A DNA stretch of 64,000 bases from Tetracentron sinense (GCA_015143295.1 CM026565.1:26172052-26236051), one strand, 5' to 3'. Shown: positions 20,941-33,130, numbered from the stretch's first letter. Translations and numbers: made by a program. The notes: generated by a model from the letters alone, not told the origin.

Positions 20941-22830
20941 TGCCTCCTCGCACGAAAAAACACATCGGGAGAACCACCATTGAAGAGAGCTCGTACTTCC
21001 AAAGGAAAAGAAGTTGCTTCCTTGTCTGCTCCAACAAAGTTCAAGTCATTCAAGTACGAGAAGATTTTTAGAGACTAGTTCCTCTCTCGATCTCCTTTAT
21101 ACGGTAAGGTTGTGAACTTTTTCAACCTAGAGCTATACAGCCTAGGAGTCATTCAAACTTTGTTTTCAGCCCTGAAGTGAGATTCTTTCATTTCTTCAAA
21201 TGAAACCATGTATCCCGAACTTGTTCGGATTTTTTATACTCACTTCAAATTTAATTAATTCTCTCAAATCATCACATCTTATATCCATGGGAAGGAAATT
21301 GCATTTCATTTAGAAAATTTTTAACTATTCTTAAATTCCCTAAATGTTCTTTCCAATCTTTTGTCAATGGGCAATGCACCAAGTATGATTGTTTTGATGT
21401 GATAGAGGCACTCAAACTCATATGCATCAACCAAGACATCACCTCACCCTTCCAAACAAAAGTCAAAGAACTCACCCTAACCTCTAGACTGATCCACCAT
21501 ATCATCACTTATGATTTAGTCCCTAGAGCAGGTGGTAGGGAATACTTAACCTATTTTGATGTCTTTCTGATGTGGTGTATATATTCTCACTTCCACACCC
21601 ATCGACCTCATATATCATTGTCCACTACATGGATGATGCTCATAAAAGAAAGTCAGGATGTTTTCCTTTTGGTCAAGCATTGACCAAAATTTTCAAAAAT
21701 TTCAAAATCCCTCTTTCCTCCTATACAGACCTAGTCAATGCTGATGAATCTACCATTTATAGCAAGGCTACCATCCAAATGATGGGCTATATATGGCATG
21801 ATACTTTGAAGGACTGGATCCCTAAGCCTTCTTCCATCCAGCCCTCTAGTCAACCATCTTCATATCCTCCTTCCATCCCTACTCCTATTCCTGTTCCTGA
21901 TTCCATTCCTTTCTACTCCTGCTGCAGCTCCAGGAACATCTGACATTCCATCCTCCTCAGCCCCTACTTCAGAGGCTCCTTCTGAGATTCCAACCCTAGA
22001 GCTTCACTCTTCTTAGTCTCCTGTGCATTCACCTCAGAGAGAGGATTCTCCTCGATATGAGGATGCTGGACAGTTTACTTTTGTTCAGTCCCCTAGGAGA
22101 CCCCATGAGTCTGAGGATCAGCTGAGTTTGATGAGCGGCCAGATAGCCTCCATGGCTACCAGCTTAGAGCAGTTCCTGCTGGAAATGAGAGAGAGTCGGC
22201 TAAGGTTTCAGGCTGATATGAGAGAGTTTATGCTCTCATTCATGGCAAAGAGCAAAGCCAATACGACAACTCTTCAGGTAGATACCAGAGACTGACTTCA
22301 CTAGAGTCCAGGATGGACAGCATCTAGAGTGAGATTAGAAAAAGTGCTGAGACTTTGGAGCCTCATTTGGATGAGATTAGCATTGCTGGAGAAGTGACCA
22401 AGCACATGGTAGATTCTATTCTATCCCTGATAGAAAGAAAAGAAGTAGATGCGACAGAGCAAGGATTGCAGCTGAGTGATGGGGTGACTATGCTTAGAGG
22501 AAAGATAGATTTCAATGAAAAGCAAATTAGGACTCAAGGTCCTCTCATCTCCTAGATGTCTTCTCTTCTAGGAGCCCAGGCCCCCATTATTCACAAGATG
22601 GCCTCTCAGGTAGCAGACTTGGCTCTTGAAGTAGTGAAGATCAAGACTCAACATGTGTTTAAGATCAAGAGGCCAGGACAATCTAAACCTGCAAAACCAG
22701 AGGCATCTGGATCCAAAACCCCCCATCATACATTCCTTAGTCTCTAGCTCCAGTGATTCCAGTGATAGTGAAGGCACTACTCATAGGAAGCATCTGTAGA
22801 AGCTAAGGAAGAGGCAAGACAAGGAGCAAT
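20941..22830 (+). pseudogene. Degenerate 'putative plant transposon protein' ORF
   Basis: It starts MPPRTKKHIGRTT at 20941 and breaks within 150 bp. 21399-21683 encodes FQTKVKELTLTSRLIHHIIT and YDLVPRAGGREYLTYFDVFL. The next frame (21650-21940) encodes GQALTKIFKNFKIPLSSYTD. These match the plant retrotransposon-associated domain whose members read '..ILHHIV.YNL.PR.G..D.V.Y..AFL..' (family knowledge). A proline/serine-rich linker follows. Charged helical segments at 22100-22290, 22355-22555 and 22556-22740 are separated by stops. The protein's function is unknown. At least five frame breaks make it a relic. Confidence 0.6.
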
Positions 22831-23269
22831 AGTTGTATTTATTTTTTTTGCTCTGTTATGTTTTTTTTTTTTTTTTTTGTGCCAAGGGGGAGAAGAAATG
22901 TAATGTAAAGAAAAATTTATAAATTCTCTTTATGGAACTTCTCTTGGTTCATAATTTTAATCTTGTTTAATTTAAATTATATCATGGAACTTCCATTGAT
23001 TCTTAATTGTCTCTATATGATTGTACTTAATATATTCCTTGATATGAATGAAATCTCTGTTTAGATATTCTTGAATGAATGTTGAATATTGAAATTATTC
23101 CATAACTATGAAGAATCTAAAATATGCATAAAAGTTTAAATTGTCAAATTTTATATAAATGCGTATGTTTAGGGGGAGCCAACCTCAAAGCTTTATTTAA
23201 AATATATACTGAGGGGGTGCTAAATCTCATTTCATTACATTATTATGTCATCATAAAAAATGAGGAGAT

Positions 23270-24715
23270 TGTTAGCCTCAAGGTTACAACCTTGGGTACC
23301 CTTAATAATTTTGATAATAATACAATAATGAAATGAAATTTATGGTACTAATGATTTCGTTAAGTGCTTGAATATTTCAGATTATAAGAAAATTAGCATT
23401 TCACTCAAGACAAAAAGTATAGAAATTATTCAAGAAATTGATCAACTCAGGCTATTGGACTCAAGTAAAAATGAAGATTCATGATTATATCCATAGTCCA
23501 AGTCGGATCTCAAACAAAGAAAAGGACCTCTTGAAGACAAAGCCAAATCATAAGATCCAAGAACAAGTCGAAGACCAGTTCTCAAGAAGCATATGAATGT
23601 ATTTTTTATTTCTTAAGAGACTGTCTAGGACTTATGTAAGAAGTCCTCAAAATATGATAAGTTGAATGCTCAAAATACTTAGATTGACCATAAGAGCCTA
23701 AGACATATAGTGGACATCATTCTAGGGCCCTAGGAATTCATAAAAATCATGTTAAATGAAAGCCAAATGACCTAGGAATTCATTCCCATCATCAAGGTCT
23801 GAATCAAATAAGAAAAACAGAGTTTGCTCTGATTTCACCGACGAAATCACAAGGGTGATCTAACTTCGGCAACGAAATGGTGACAAGAAAAATTCATGAG
23901 CTTACTGTTTTTGTATTCGGCGACAAAATGAACTGGGTGACCCAGTTTCGTCGACGAATTGAAGCCTGATCCAAAAAATGTTGTAATGACTATTTTTCAA
24001 CGGCCTTATTTACATTTAATGCTTCACCAACAGCCATATTGGATCATGAGTTATAAAAGGAGTTCATTTATGAACAAAATAAAACACTTGATTATTGCAA
24101 TAACTCCAATCATCTACTCCTTTGTTTACATTGATTTCATCATCGATCATACACTTAGAAATCCCCAAAATCTCATTTGAGTTATTCAACTCCATTTATT
24201 GAGAGATTTCATTAGAGTATTTGTCCACTCTTATCCAACTCATATCAGGAGCATTTATTTCGAATTATTAATCCAAAAACATCTTTGTAAAAGAGAAGTT
24301 AAAAATCATTGGATTCTTGCAACTATAATTGTTGCTTCAAAAAAGTCAAGAGAGGGTTGTGCTCTTGCAAGGAAAGGTTTAATCTTGACCTATGAAGAGA
24401 GATTGTAAAGGTTAAGACTCGCCTAAAAGTAGTCTAATCGATTTGGGAATAAAAATTGTGGAAATCTTTGAAACTGGAAGCTGGAAGCTGAAAGCTGAAA
24501 GGCGGGGACGTAAAAAAGTTGTCGAACCTCGTGAACAAATACAGAGTGTTTGCTCTTTCTAACTCTCCACTTTACTTTTTCTATTGCATATATTTTAGAA
24601 CTGTTAAGTTGTTTCTCATTGTCAATTTAATTCCACATTCAAATGGAAAAATTAGTTTTTAACTTGCATAGACCCTAATCACCCCCCCCCCTCTAGGGTC
24701 AATATCTAGGCAACA
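23270..24715 (+). mobile_element. 3' LTR of the LARD-like element (1446 bp)
   Basis: It begins TGTTAGCCTCAAGGTTACAA after a purine tract and ends GTCAATATCTAGGCAACA. The inverted solo copy at 25486-26557 confirms both ends. The LTR carries an imperfect internal dyad (CAAGGTTACAACCTTGGGT) at its start. Confidence 0.85.
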
Positions 24716-26874
24716 TTTGGTTAAGTTGAAATACACGCGTTAGAAGAAATGACATCGAAATCCGACCCCGAGTTTAGATTTGGTCCGGGTTTGTAGGTTT
24801 AGGCCTAACTATTACCAAAAACTATTAATATTCTGAGATGAGTTTGTTTCTTTCCATATTAAATAATTATTACTTTCTTAAATTTTATCATTTCGATATT
24901 CTAATAATAAATTTTATATTATTGTTTTTTATAGGAGAGTCGGCAGCACACACTTTTCGGGTTTTGGAGCACCGCCAGGAGGGAGCTAGGCGACTAGCTT
25001 AGGATTTTTTTCGCTTTTTACTATGTGCACTTTTTATGACACTTTTTTATGGGCATGTATATATAATTTTATTATTACATACTTGGGGCATGTATTTTGA
25101 TTACATGAGATTTATATTTTTAGTTGGAATTATATATTGCTTACAAATACAAAATTATTTGTATACGCGTTTATTGATTTTTATATTACTGACAAGTACA
25201 AATAATACAGGGCAAAAAAATAAAATTTTTGAAAAAAAAATTTTTTATTTTTTAACTAGTAGCAGGGGTTCCAGCTGCCGTTATAAAAAATATTAATTTT
25301 ATTATTTATAACTTAATGACGGCGGTTTGTAACCGCCGTTATATTTATTCAATATATGACGACGGTTTGTAAACCACCGACATATGTTATCTCTATAACG
25401 GTGGTATGAGACGCTGTGAAATAAATTATAAATGAAGGCGGTTTCAACCCACCGTGAAATGTTATATATATAACGGTGGTTTAAATGTTGCCCAGATATT
25501 GACCCTAGAGGGGGGTGATTAAGGTCTATGCAAATTAAAAACTAATTTTTCTCTTTGAATGAGGAATTAAATTGACAATGGGAAAGCAACTTAACAGTTC
25601 TAAAATATATATATATATACAATAGAGAAACTAAAGTGGAGATTTAGAGAGAGCAAACACTCAGTCTTTGTTAACAAAGTTCGACAACTTGTCTTCGTCC
25701 CCACCTTTCAGCTTCTAGATTCAAGGATTCACACGATTTTTATTCCCAAATCAATTAGACTACTTCCAGACGAGTCCTAATATTTACAACCTCTCTTCAC
25801 AAGTCGAGATAGAACCTTTCCTTGCAAGAGCACAACCCACTCTTGACTTCTTTGAGGTAACACTTTCAATTTCCAAGAATCCAAAGATTCTTGACTTCTC
25901 TTTTACAAAGATGTTTTTTGATTACCAATCTGAAATAAAAGCTCCTGATATGAGCTGGATAAGAGTAGAAAAAAACTCTAATGAAATCTCTCAAATAAAT
26001 GGAGTTGAATAGCTCAAATAAATGAAGTTGATTAGCAATCTTAGGTCAATTTAGCTTTCCTTTAACATGATTTTTATGAATTCCTAGGGCCTTAGAATGA
26101 TGTCCAATATATGTCTTAGACTCCTATGGTCAATCTAAGTATTTTGAGCATTCAACTTACCATATTTTGAGGACTTCTTATATAAGTCATAAACACTCTC
26201 ATAAGAAATAAAAAATACATTCATATACTTCTTGAGAGCTTGATCTTGGATCTTATGATTTGGCTTTGGCTTTGTCTTCAAGAGATCTTCTTCGTTGTTG
26301 GAGAACCGACTTGGACTATGGGTATAATCATGAATCTTCATTTTTACTTGAGTCCAATAGCTTGAGTTGATCAATCTCTTTCGATATTCCTTGAATGATT
26401 TCCATACTTTTTTTTGCCTTGAGAGTAGTGCTAATGTTCTTATAATTTGAATCATTCAAGCAATCAATAGAAACATTAGTACCATAAATTTAATTTCATT
26501 GTTGTGTTATTATCAAAATTAATCAGGGTACCCAAGGTTGCAACCTTGAGGCTAACATTAGAAACCGCCGTTATATATTTAATATGTAACGGCGGTAGAA
26601 CCCGCCGTCATAGATGGAATAACTAACATGGGTTAAGTCACTACGGTTATATACGAAGCAATAGAGCATTTTAATAATCATATTAAAAAGTTAACGACGG
26701 TGGTTGAAAACCGTCGTGAAATATTTATGTATAATGGCGGTTAGATTTAACCGCCGTTAATATTCGCCGCTACAGGACTCCCCAACAAGATAATCGACGA
26801 CGGTTCACTCTGCCGCCGTAATATCCTGTAACAGCGGTTTTGAACCGCCGTTAAAAACCTTGATTTTTGTAGTG
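24716..26874 (+). mobile_element. CACTA (En/Spm-like) relic, right end with subterminal hairpin repeats
   Basis: The right terminus is TTGATTTTTGTAGTG (ending 26874), the complement of a CACTACAAAAA end. Inward, at 25255-25480 and 26560-26860, are more than ten copies of a subterminal motif such as ACGGCGGTTTGTAACCGCCGT, mostly as hairpins. The left CACTA end was not found. 24716-25250 is AT-rich and of unclear origin. A solo LTR (25486-26557) sits inside the subterminal array. No transposase was seen. Confidence 0.65.
25486..26557 (-). mobile_element. Solo LTR of the LARD-like family, inverted (1072 bp)
   Basis: It is the reverse complement of the LTR at 23270-24715, with the same TGTTGCC.. 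and ..GGCTAACA ends. Relative to that copy it lacks about 370 bp, including the TTCGGCGACGAAAT boxes. The flanking TTAAA (25481-25485) and TTAGA (26558-26562) are a plausible 5-bp target duplication with one change. Confidence 0.8.
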
Positions 26875-27196
26875 AAAGTATCTTTTGAGATATTTAAAAA
26901 ATTGCAAAGAAAGCTTCCTAGGGGTTGTAATTGCCTATATATACTGAGAGAGAGAGAGAAACAAAAGAGAGGGTCCAATAGAAGGAATAAGATTGTCCCT
27001 TCGAAGCTTGATTTCATATCAGATGTAACTAAATCTCGGACTGAAGGATCCAACAACCCAAAAGCTTCTCAAAACAATACCAAAAAATGGGTTAAAAAAA
27101 CTTTTGGAAATAACAGAGTTGTTGATCAACAAGACAAATCCAATATGAACATTGTTACCAAGACTGTTGCACACCCAAGAGAAGACGACCAAAGAG
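26875..27196 (+). pseudogene. Degenerate coding relic, part 1 of 3
   Basis: An open stretch reads ..SKLDFISDVTKSRTEGSNN.. and ..KWVKKTFGNNRVVDQQDKSN.. up to about 27196, where LTR A3 begins. Parts 2 (29693-30324) and 3 (32613-33010) appear to continue it. A LINE ORF1 or a retroelement polyprotein linker is possible, but no domain is diagnostic. A CT/GA-rich stretch is at 26945-26965. Confidence 0.35.
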
Positions 27197-27772
27197 TAGA
27201 GACCCGAATTTTAATTTATCGATAATTCTGTCATTCATGTGATGTATGCAAAAATAAGAAATAAAATTTTAAAAAAAATGATAATTTATATACGGTATAA
27301 CAAAACCCTCTTTTATATATGGTATTAGTATCTAGGGTATTAATGTATAAAATAGTGGAGCCCACCATAGACCTTCTATTTAATAAATTCTAATTAGATT
27401 CGAATTATAACCAATAGATAATAGGAAGGGACCCACACACTTCCTCTCTCTCTTTCTAATTATGAAATAGATTAGAGGAGGAAATTATAAACTAATTAGG
27501 AAGTATCCTAATTATTTTCTAATTAGATTGTGGTTCTCTCTTACATTCATTCAACTTCAGGGGCCGTTTTGACCTCGAAAGACTTAAAACTGGGGCATCT
27601 CTATTCACAAGAAATTGTTCTCCTTTTAATAAGGTTTCCAACGTATTATGAATTGTCCAATTCCGATAACTGAGTAAAAAGTTATGGGTCAAATACCGGA
27701 GCAGAGTTTGAGACGGGATTTTTCTGGAAAGCACTGATTCCGACCTTTTTTAATATTTTAGGGTCCCTAACT

Positions 27773-27781
27773 CTATAAATA
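27773..27781 (+). promoter_or_regulatory. TATA box of LTR A3
   Basis: CTATAAATA occurs about 575 bp into the LTR, followed by a purine-rich leader, as in LTR A2. Confidence 0.5.
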
Positions 27782-28794
27782 CCCCCCTATTTTGTGGATT
27801 TAGGGTTAGGAAAGAATTCTAAGACTTTTAGGAATTCCAAAGAGAGTTCAACCTATGTTTTCTAAAGGTTTTCATCTCAAGGAGAATGGAAAGCTTGGAG
27901 ATCGATATTCAAGCTCATTCTCAACTAAGGTATCGTAAGAAAACGATCAAGTAATGTATTATGCACTGTTCTAGCTAATGATTGTTATAAGATTAAGCAT
28001 TTTTAAGATCTGGATATGTGTTTAAGATGTGTTTATGTACTTTGCATTGTCTAATCTAATGATATCTTTAAGAGTTTGTATGAAATCAAGATCTAGGGTT
28101 GATTATGAGTTTACATGAATTGAATAAACATATTGTGATGTTTTCATGTATGAATTGAAGAGAATTTCAAGGACGAGACCTAGAGTGAATTGATATATGA
28201 TTCTAGGTTTATGATTGAGAACGGGAGAAGGGATTGGATTATAGATTCATGAATTATTAAAGTAAGATGTGAATAATATGAGTAGGATGTGAATAACCCT
28301 ATTAACATTATGATTTATGCTTGAAACAAGAAGAATTGGAATAATCATGAAATTATGATGAATAATAGATAATGCTAAAAATTACTAATTTATATTGATG
28401 CTATGAATTAACTTTGTCAATTATTAAATCTGACTTTTGTATTATGAATTATTCTTCATGCATAGTAAGATTTTAATGTGGTTCTTGTATGTTATTCATA
28501 TGAAAGTATGTATGTTTATTGATTGATTGAATTTCAGATAGGTGAAAACTTAGAGAATGATATCAACACCCTGAATCCCCTAACCTTAGTTATATGGGTG
28601 ACTTTGGTGGGATTTGGTGATTTGATATCAGAACCTAAGGGATAACCTGGATGAAGGTTAATCATTATACGATCAAGCACAAGTTTCATGGTATGATAAT
28701 TGATAAGTTCTAATAAGTTCACGATTCATAAGTCCGCATGAACTAACAAGACTTGTAAGCCCTTGGTTGTGAGGACTGGATATTGAAAAATGTG

Positions 28795-29015
28795 ATTGTA
28801 AGAATATGGTATAACAAGCATGGAAACATGTGGTGAACAAGAATGACCCAACAAGTATTGCAACATGTGATGAACAAGAATGACCTAACAAGCATGGCAA
28901 CATGTGGTGAACAATAATGGTCTAACAAGCATGACAACATATGGTGAATAAGAATGATCTAACAAACATAGCAACATGTAGCGGCAAGAATGGTATAACA
29001 AACATGGTAACAGGT
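28795..29015. repeat. ~37-bp tandem repeat in LTR A3, about six copies
   Basis: Units read roughly TAACAAGCATGG.AACATG followed by TGGTGAACAAGAATGA. The marker AACAAGCATGG starts near 28812, 28850, 28887 and 28924. Confidence 0.8.
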
Positions 29016-29692
29016 GGTTACAAGGAAACCTAGAAAGAATTGACATGCATCTCATAAGTCTTACAAGTCCGCACATGTCAAGAGTTTAATCATTATATGT
29101 TTTGCATAATTGTATGTTTCATGTTTTCCGCACATAAATTATAAGATATGTTATTTATGTTAAAGCATGAGCATATAGATATGTTATGATATATTGTTAG
29201 CTAGACTTTATATAAAATGTACGGTTGAACTTTCGTTTGCTCAACCGTATTTTTATTTTTGTAGTTTCAGGAGAGATCGACATCTGTGCTCCACAACCTT
29301 GGATACATGAGGAGTACATAGTAGAGCAGGAAGACGATTTCCAGGAAGAGGAAGTCAATATAGAATACTTTCCCTATTATTGAGTCTAGATGATTAGTTG
29401 TTTATTTTATTTTATTTAATGGATGTAATAAGATAATGTCGGATTATATTATTTAGACTTTTTTTTCAGTTATTGATCTTGCTTAAGGATCGGGTTCAGT
29501 TAAAATTATGATTGGTCAGACATGTTGGATTTAATTATTGGAATTATTATTATTGTTTGAGGCTAATGATTATGAGAAATTCTCAAGTTCTTTTTTTAGT
29601 ATGCTTTTAAATGTTCTTGAATAGATTAAGTCAAGTAAGTCACATGCCAAAGTTTCACTTACATTCTCTTAGGGGGGATTTTGGGGCGTGAC

Positions 29693-30324
29693 TCATAGGG
29701 AAGAGGTGTCGTAACCCATTGACTTAGAAAAGAACAGATTGTTAATTACTGAATCGGGAGAAACTGATGAAGAGGGCGAGATATCATAAAAAATTCAGGA
29801 AATATCCCTCAACATGGATCTTGTCCAGAATATGGTCTAAGTGATGCATGAAGACGGTTCAACTGTGGAAGAACAAGGAGGTATAAAAGAGACTCTGATG
29901 ATGTTTGAAGTCGAGGTTCATAAATTAGGGTCATCTTCGTATAGCAACAAGAAGTCTCAAGAAGAAATAAAGGTCTTTTCTTAGAATTCGGGTGGAATGA
30001 GTATAACACATGTGGAGGTTTTGGAATAGGAGCATCCATTCGGGAAGAACTTGCTGCCCTCATCAAGTTTATTAGAAAATCAAGTGGATAGCTCAAATAT
30101 CCACAGAGGAATGCTTCCTGAGAAAACTCTAGAGAAGGCCTCTATAGAATATATGAAAAATATGATAGAAGACTCAGATCTTCCACCATCAGAAACTGAT
30201 CAAGGTGACGATTGTGATAAGAGTCTAAACTCCCATCCCAATATCAAAATTCTTTTGAGGATCTTTCTCTATTTGACGAAGTGGAGGACCCTTTAGGTTT
30301 TGAAGAAGAGATGATCATAGATCC
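29693..30324 (+). pseudogene. Degenerate coding relic, part 2 of 3
   Basis: An acidic, Ser/Glu-rich reading contains several stops (for example ..TLEKASIEYMKNMIEDSDLP.. and ..ETDQGDDCDKSLNSHP.. near 30125-30245). It runs up to GATCC at 30320-30324, the target site of the next LTR. Removing that LTR joins GATCC to TTTTCAGGC at 32618, and the open reading continues. No catalytic domain was recognised. Confidence 0.35.
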
Positions 30325-32612
30325 TATAAGTATGAGTCTTTCTACCCACTTGGTTTGACTGATAGTCGCCACCTATTCATTCTTAGGGATAGGTGCCGAG
30401 ATGGTTGGATAAGGTCTTGGTCTAAAAGAGAGTCTAGGTAAGTGGTTCGATTAAGCCCTAGGGAAGGTATTAGGTGCCCCAAGACCCCCATTTTACAATG
30501 ATTACCTACTCCCTAAATTTAAGCCAAATTAAATTCATGATTAATGAAAATGCCTAAGTGTTTAGAGTATGTTAATCCAAGAAAATGAGAAAGCTAACTA
30601 GGCTAGGGTCGAACCCGGGTTGGGTTGCCTACGTACTCACAATGTGAGATCAGATCGAGTGTAGTTCTAACAAATGAACCCGTGTCAAGGCTAGGGGAAG
30701 TGTGTGTGTGGATAAGGGTGGCCAAGGGTCTAGCCCAGAAGCTAGGGTTTAATTGACCGAGTTGGTCAAGTGTAAGGTTGAAGGCTAACCACAGTTAGAA
30801 AGGATTTAACCATGGTTAGGGGCTAACCACAGTTAAGAAAGTCCTACAAACTTCTTTTTGATCTTTTTATATTTTTTTGAGTGTTTTTGGTATTTTGGGA
30901 TTTTTCCAAGGGTTAAGGAACTTAACCATGGTTAAAACTAACCAAGGTTGAGTTAACCCCAATTAAAAGATATGGTCTGGTTAGGGTGGGCCCAGGTACC
31001 AAGGTAGGGCCTAGAATGATCTTCTACCTGGTCTGGGCCATGTGCAAAGCCCAAAAAGAAGAAAATAAGCAATGGCGGTAATCTCTTTACCGCCATTCCA
31101 AACATTTTACAATTTGGAATGGCGGTAGACAGTCTACCGCCATTACAGTATTCTCACTGTATGGTTTTGTAGGTCTGGAATGGAGTAGTTCAGGGTTAAC
31201 CCAAAGGTTAGGGACCCATCAGGGTTGGTCAGGGGAGTCCAAGGAAGGTCTTGGGCCTTTGGTGGGCCCTAGACATGGTCTGAGGTGGGCCCCACAGGGG
31301 CCTGAACACACTGTAACAACAAATAGGGAATGGCGGTAGAATATTGACCGTCATTCTGGATAATTTCTGGTTAAGGGCACCCTAACCATGGTTGAGCAAG
31401 TTGGGTGGCCCTGTAAGGACCAAGGTGGGTAGATAAGAGGTAGGAGATCCAAAACATGGCCCTGGAAGGGACCAAGGCCCACCCAAATGGGTGCTACAGC
31501 TACTGCAAATTGGAAGGCCAAGAATGGCGGTAATTATTCTACCGTCATTCCTGATTTTGCCCAGAAAACTAATTTTCCTCCACAGGGGCTGCACTGTGAC
31601 ACCTCCAGGGGGTTCCTCATGGACTGAGGACCCTCCGGATGGGTAGAGGATGACTTGAACACGTAGGGGGCCTTGTGGCCGAAGCTTAACCCTCAAGAAG
31701 GTCCCCCATAGCTATGGTGAGGTAGGGGACCTCTGTCCCTAGGTGTGATGAAACAAAACAGAAGCAAAATGGCCCCTAGAGTAGGACCAGGAGCCTTACA
31801 GAGTTGCACAAACATAAAATAAAAGACAAGGGGGAGGGGAGGATCTACCCTCTTTCGGTTTGATTCCCACAGGTGTGGGGGACGGTGGTGCATGGTGGAG
31901 GAGTCCTGAGGTGGCCTAGGGAGGTTTAGGGACCCTCCTGAGGTGAATGCAGAGGCTGGGAAGGGAGGAGGTGGGGGTGGCCGAAATCCTTTAGGGGTTT
32001 GGTATGGTTTTTTTTGGAATTCCTTACAAGCTTGGAATGGGAGGGTTTATATAGGCTTGGGAAGGCCTTGGGGTAGTTTAGGGATTAGTATAGATGTGCT
32101 AGACAAAGCAATGGCAGAGCTGAGGTGGTGCAAGGGGTGCCAGCTATGAATTTGCAGAAACCCAGTAATAGCGGTAGAGTTTCTACCACCACTCCTATTT
32201 TAGGCACAAATGGGAATGGCGGTAGAAACTCTACTGCCATTTCCTGTTTTTTGTTAAAACATGCTCAACCTGCCCACAATTGGGCATGGGTACTGTTCCC
32301 TTTTACTATATTGGGAATGGCGGTAATGTTATTACCGTCATTCCTGAAGTTTTCAAATTCAGGATAGTGGGCCCCACACCAACGGCTCCAAAGGTATGTG
32401 GGCCCATGTTTGGGCCCACAGGGTGGTCTGGGCTAGTTTTTGAGGTTCTCGGGCTTAGGAATGGGCTTTGGATTTGACCTAGGGTTTAACTAGGGTTAGG
32501 CCTAGGGTTGTGGTTTGGGTTTGACTTAGGGTTCGCCTAGGGTTAGGTTGAGCTAACCATGATTAAGTTTATTTAACCATGGTTGAGGGGGTGTAAAAAT
32601 GGGGTGCTTACA
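30325..32612 (-). mobile_element. Solo LTR of Tat/Ogre-like family B (copy B2), 2288 bp
   Basis: The minus strand begins TGTAAGCACCCC (32612) and ends CATACTTATA (30325, from CATGCTTACA). The 5-bp target duplication GATCC is perfect (30320-30324 and 32613-32617). It is homologous to LTR B1 (10038-12394) throughout, including the AGTCGCCACCTATTCATTCT block. It carries seven hairpins of the GGCGGTAA type. Confidence 0.92.
31071..32345. repeat. Seven GGCGGTAA-type hairpins in LTR B2
   Basis: Hairpins are at 31071-31097, 31114-31145 (GGAATGGCGGTAGAC/GTCTACCGCCATT), 31327-31358, 31521-31552, 32167-32196, 32211-32245 and 32312-32345 (GGGAATGGCGGTAAT/ATTACCGTCATTCC). Stems are 12-15 bp and loops 2-8 nt. 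Confidence 0.8.
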
Positions 32613-33130
32613 GATCCTTTTCAGGCTAAACACCAAAGCTTGATCAATGTTCTACTAACAACAAAACCTAGATGGGTATTCAAACAGAAGGAGTTTCCCC
32701 AACCTAAGGATATTATTAAAGGCGATTCAAATTGTCTCTCTGAATCCAGATCGGCCAAAAGATCTAGATGTGAAAAATAGGGCAGAAGCTTGTGTAGATG
32801 CCTCTAAAAGTCAAATTTCTGAAGGTCAAGGGAAGGCTAGACTTCCTAATCGACTTGGTAGTCAAGAGCAAGTTCGTGATGATATTATTATTGAATAATT
32901 CAAATAAGAAGACGATTTTCAACAAGTGACATCAAGGAGAAATAAGAAAAAGAAGAAGAAAACAATTGATTATTCTCAAGAAAGACCAAAGAGGGAGGTT
33001 AGGAAACCAACTTGATTTAATAAGTAGTTTTACTATTTGGTAATGTAAGAATTGTTAATAGTAAAGTCTTATGTATTTATGTTCTTGTAGGGTAAAGTTT
33101 TATGTCCCCCCATTGCCTTTTCTTAATAAT
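32613..33130 (+). pseudogene. Degenerate coding relic, part 3 of 3 (basic tail)
   Basis: It continues part 2 after the LTR. 32830-33013 reads GKARLPNRLGSQEQVRDDII then, after two stops, EDDFQQVTSRRNKKKKKKTI and a stop near 33013. An acidic-to-polylysine tail of this kind is seen at the end of plant LINE ORF1 proteins, but that link is tentative. Confidence 0.35.

Larger units (their letters stand above)
20697..24715 (+). mobile_element. Non-autonomous LTR element (LARD-like), 5' end degenerate
   Basis: It comprises a leader, a broken plant-transposon ORF (20941-22830), a purine-rich tract directly before the LTR (AAAAAATGAGGAGAT, 23255-23269) and a 3' LTR at 23270-24715. No 5' LTR is recognisable. 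The leader contains boxes of the TTTCGGCGACGAAAT type that recur inside the LTR (23835-23965). No pol region was found. Confidence 0.65.
27197..29691 (+). mobile_element. LTR of Ty3/Gypsy-type, family A-like (copy A3)
   Basis: It has the same architecture as LTR A2: a start near GAGACCCGAATTTT, a TATA box (27773), a tandem array (28795-29015) and an end in GGGGGGATTTTGGGGCGTGACT. The near-inverted CCCGAATTTT and ATTTTGGGGCG define the ends to within a few bases. No target duplication could be fixed. No internal domain is attached, so it is probably solo. Confidence 0.65.
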
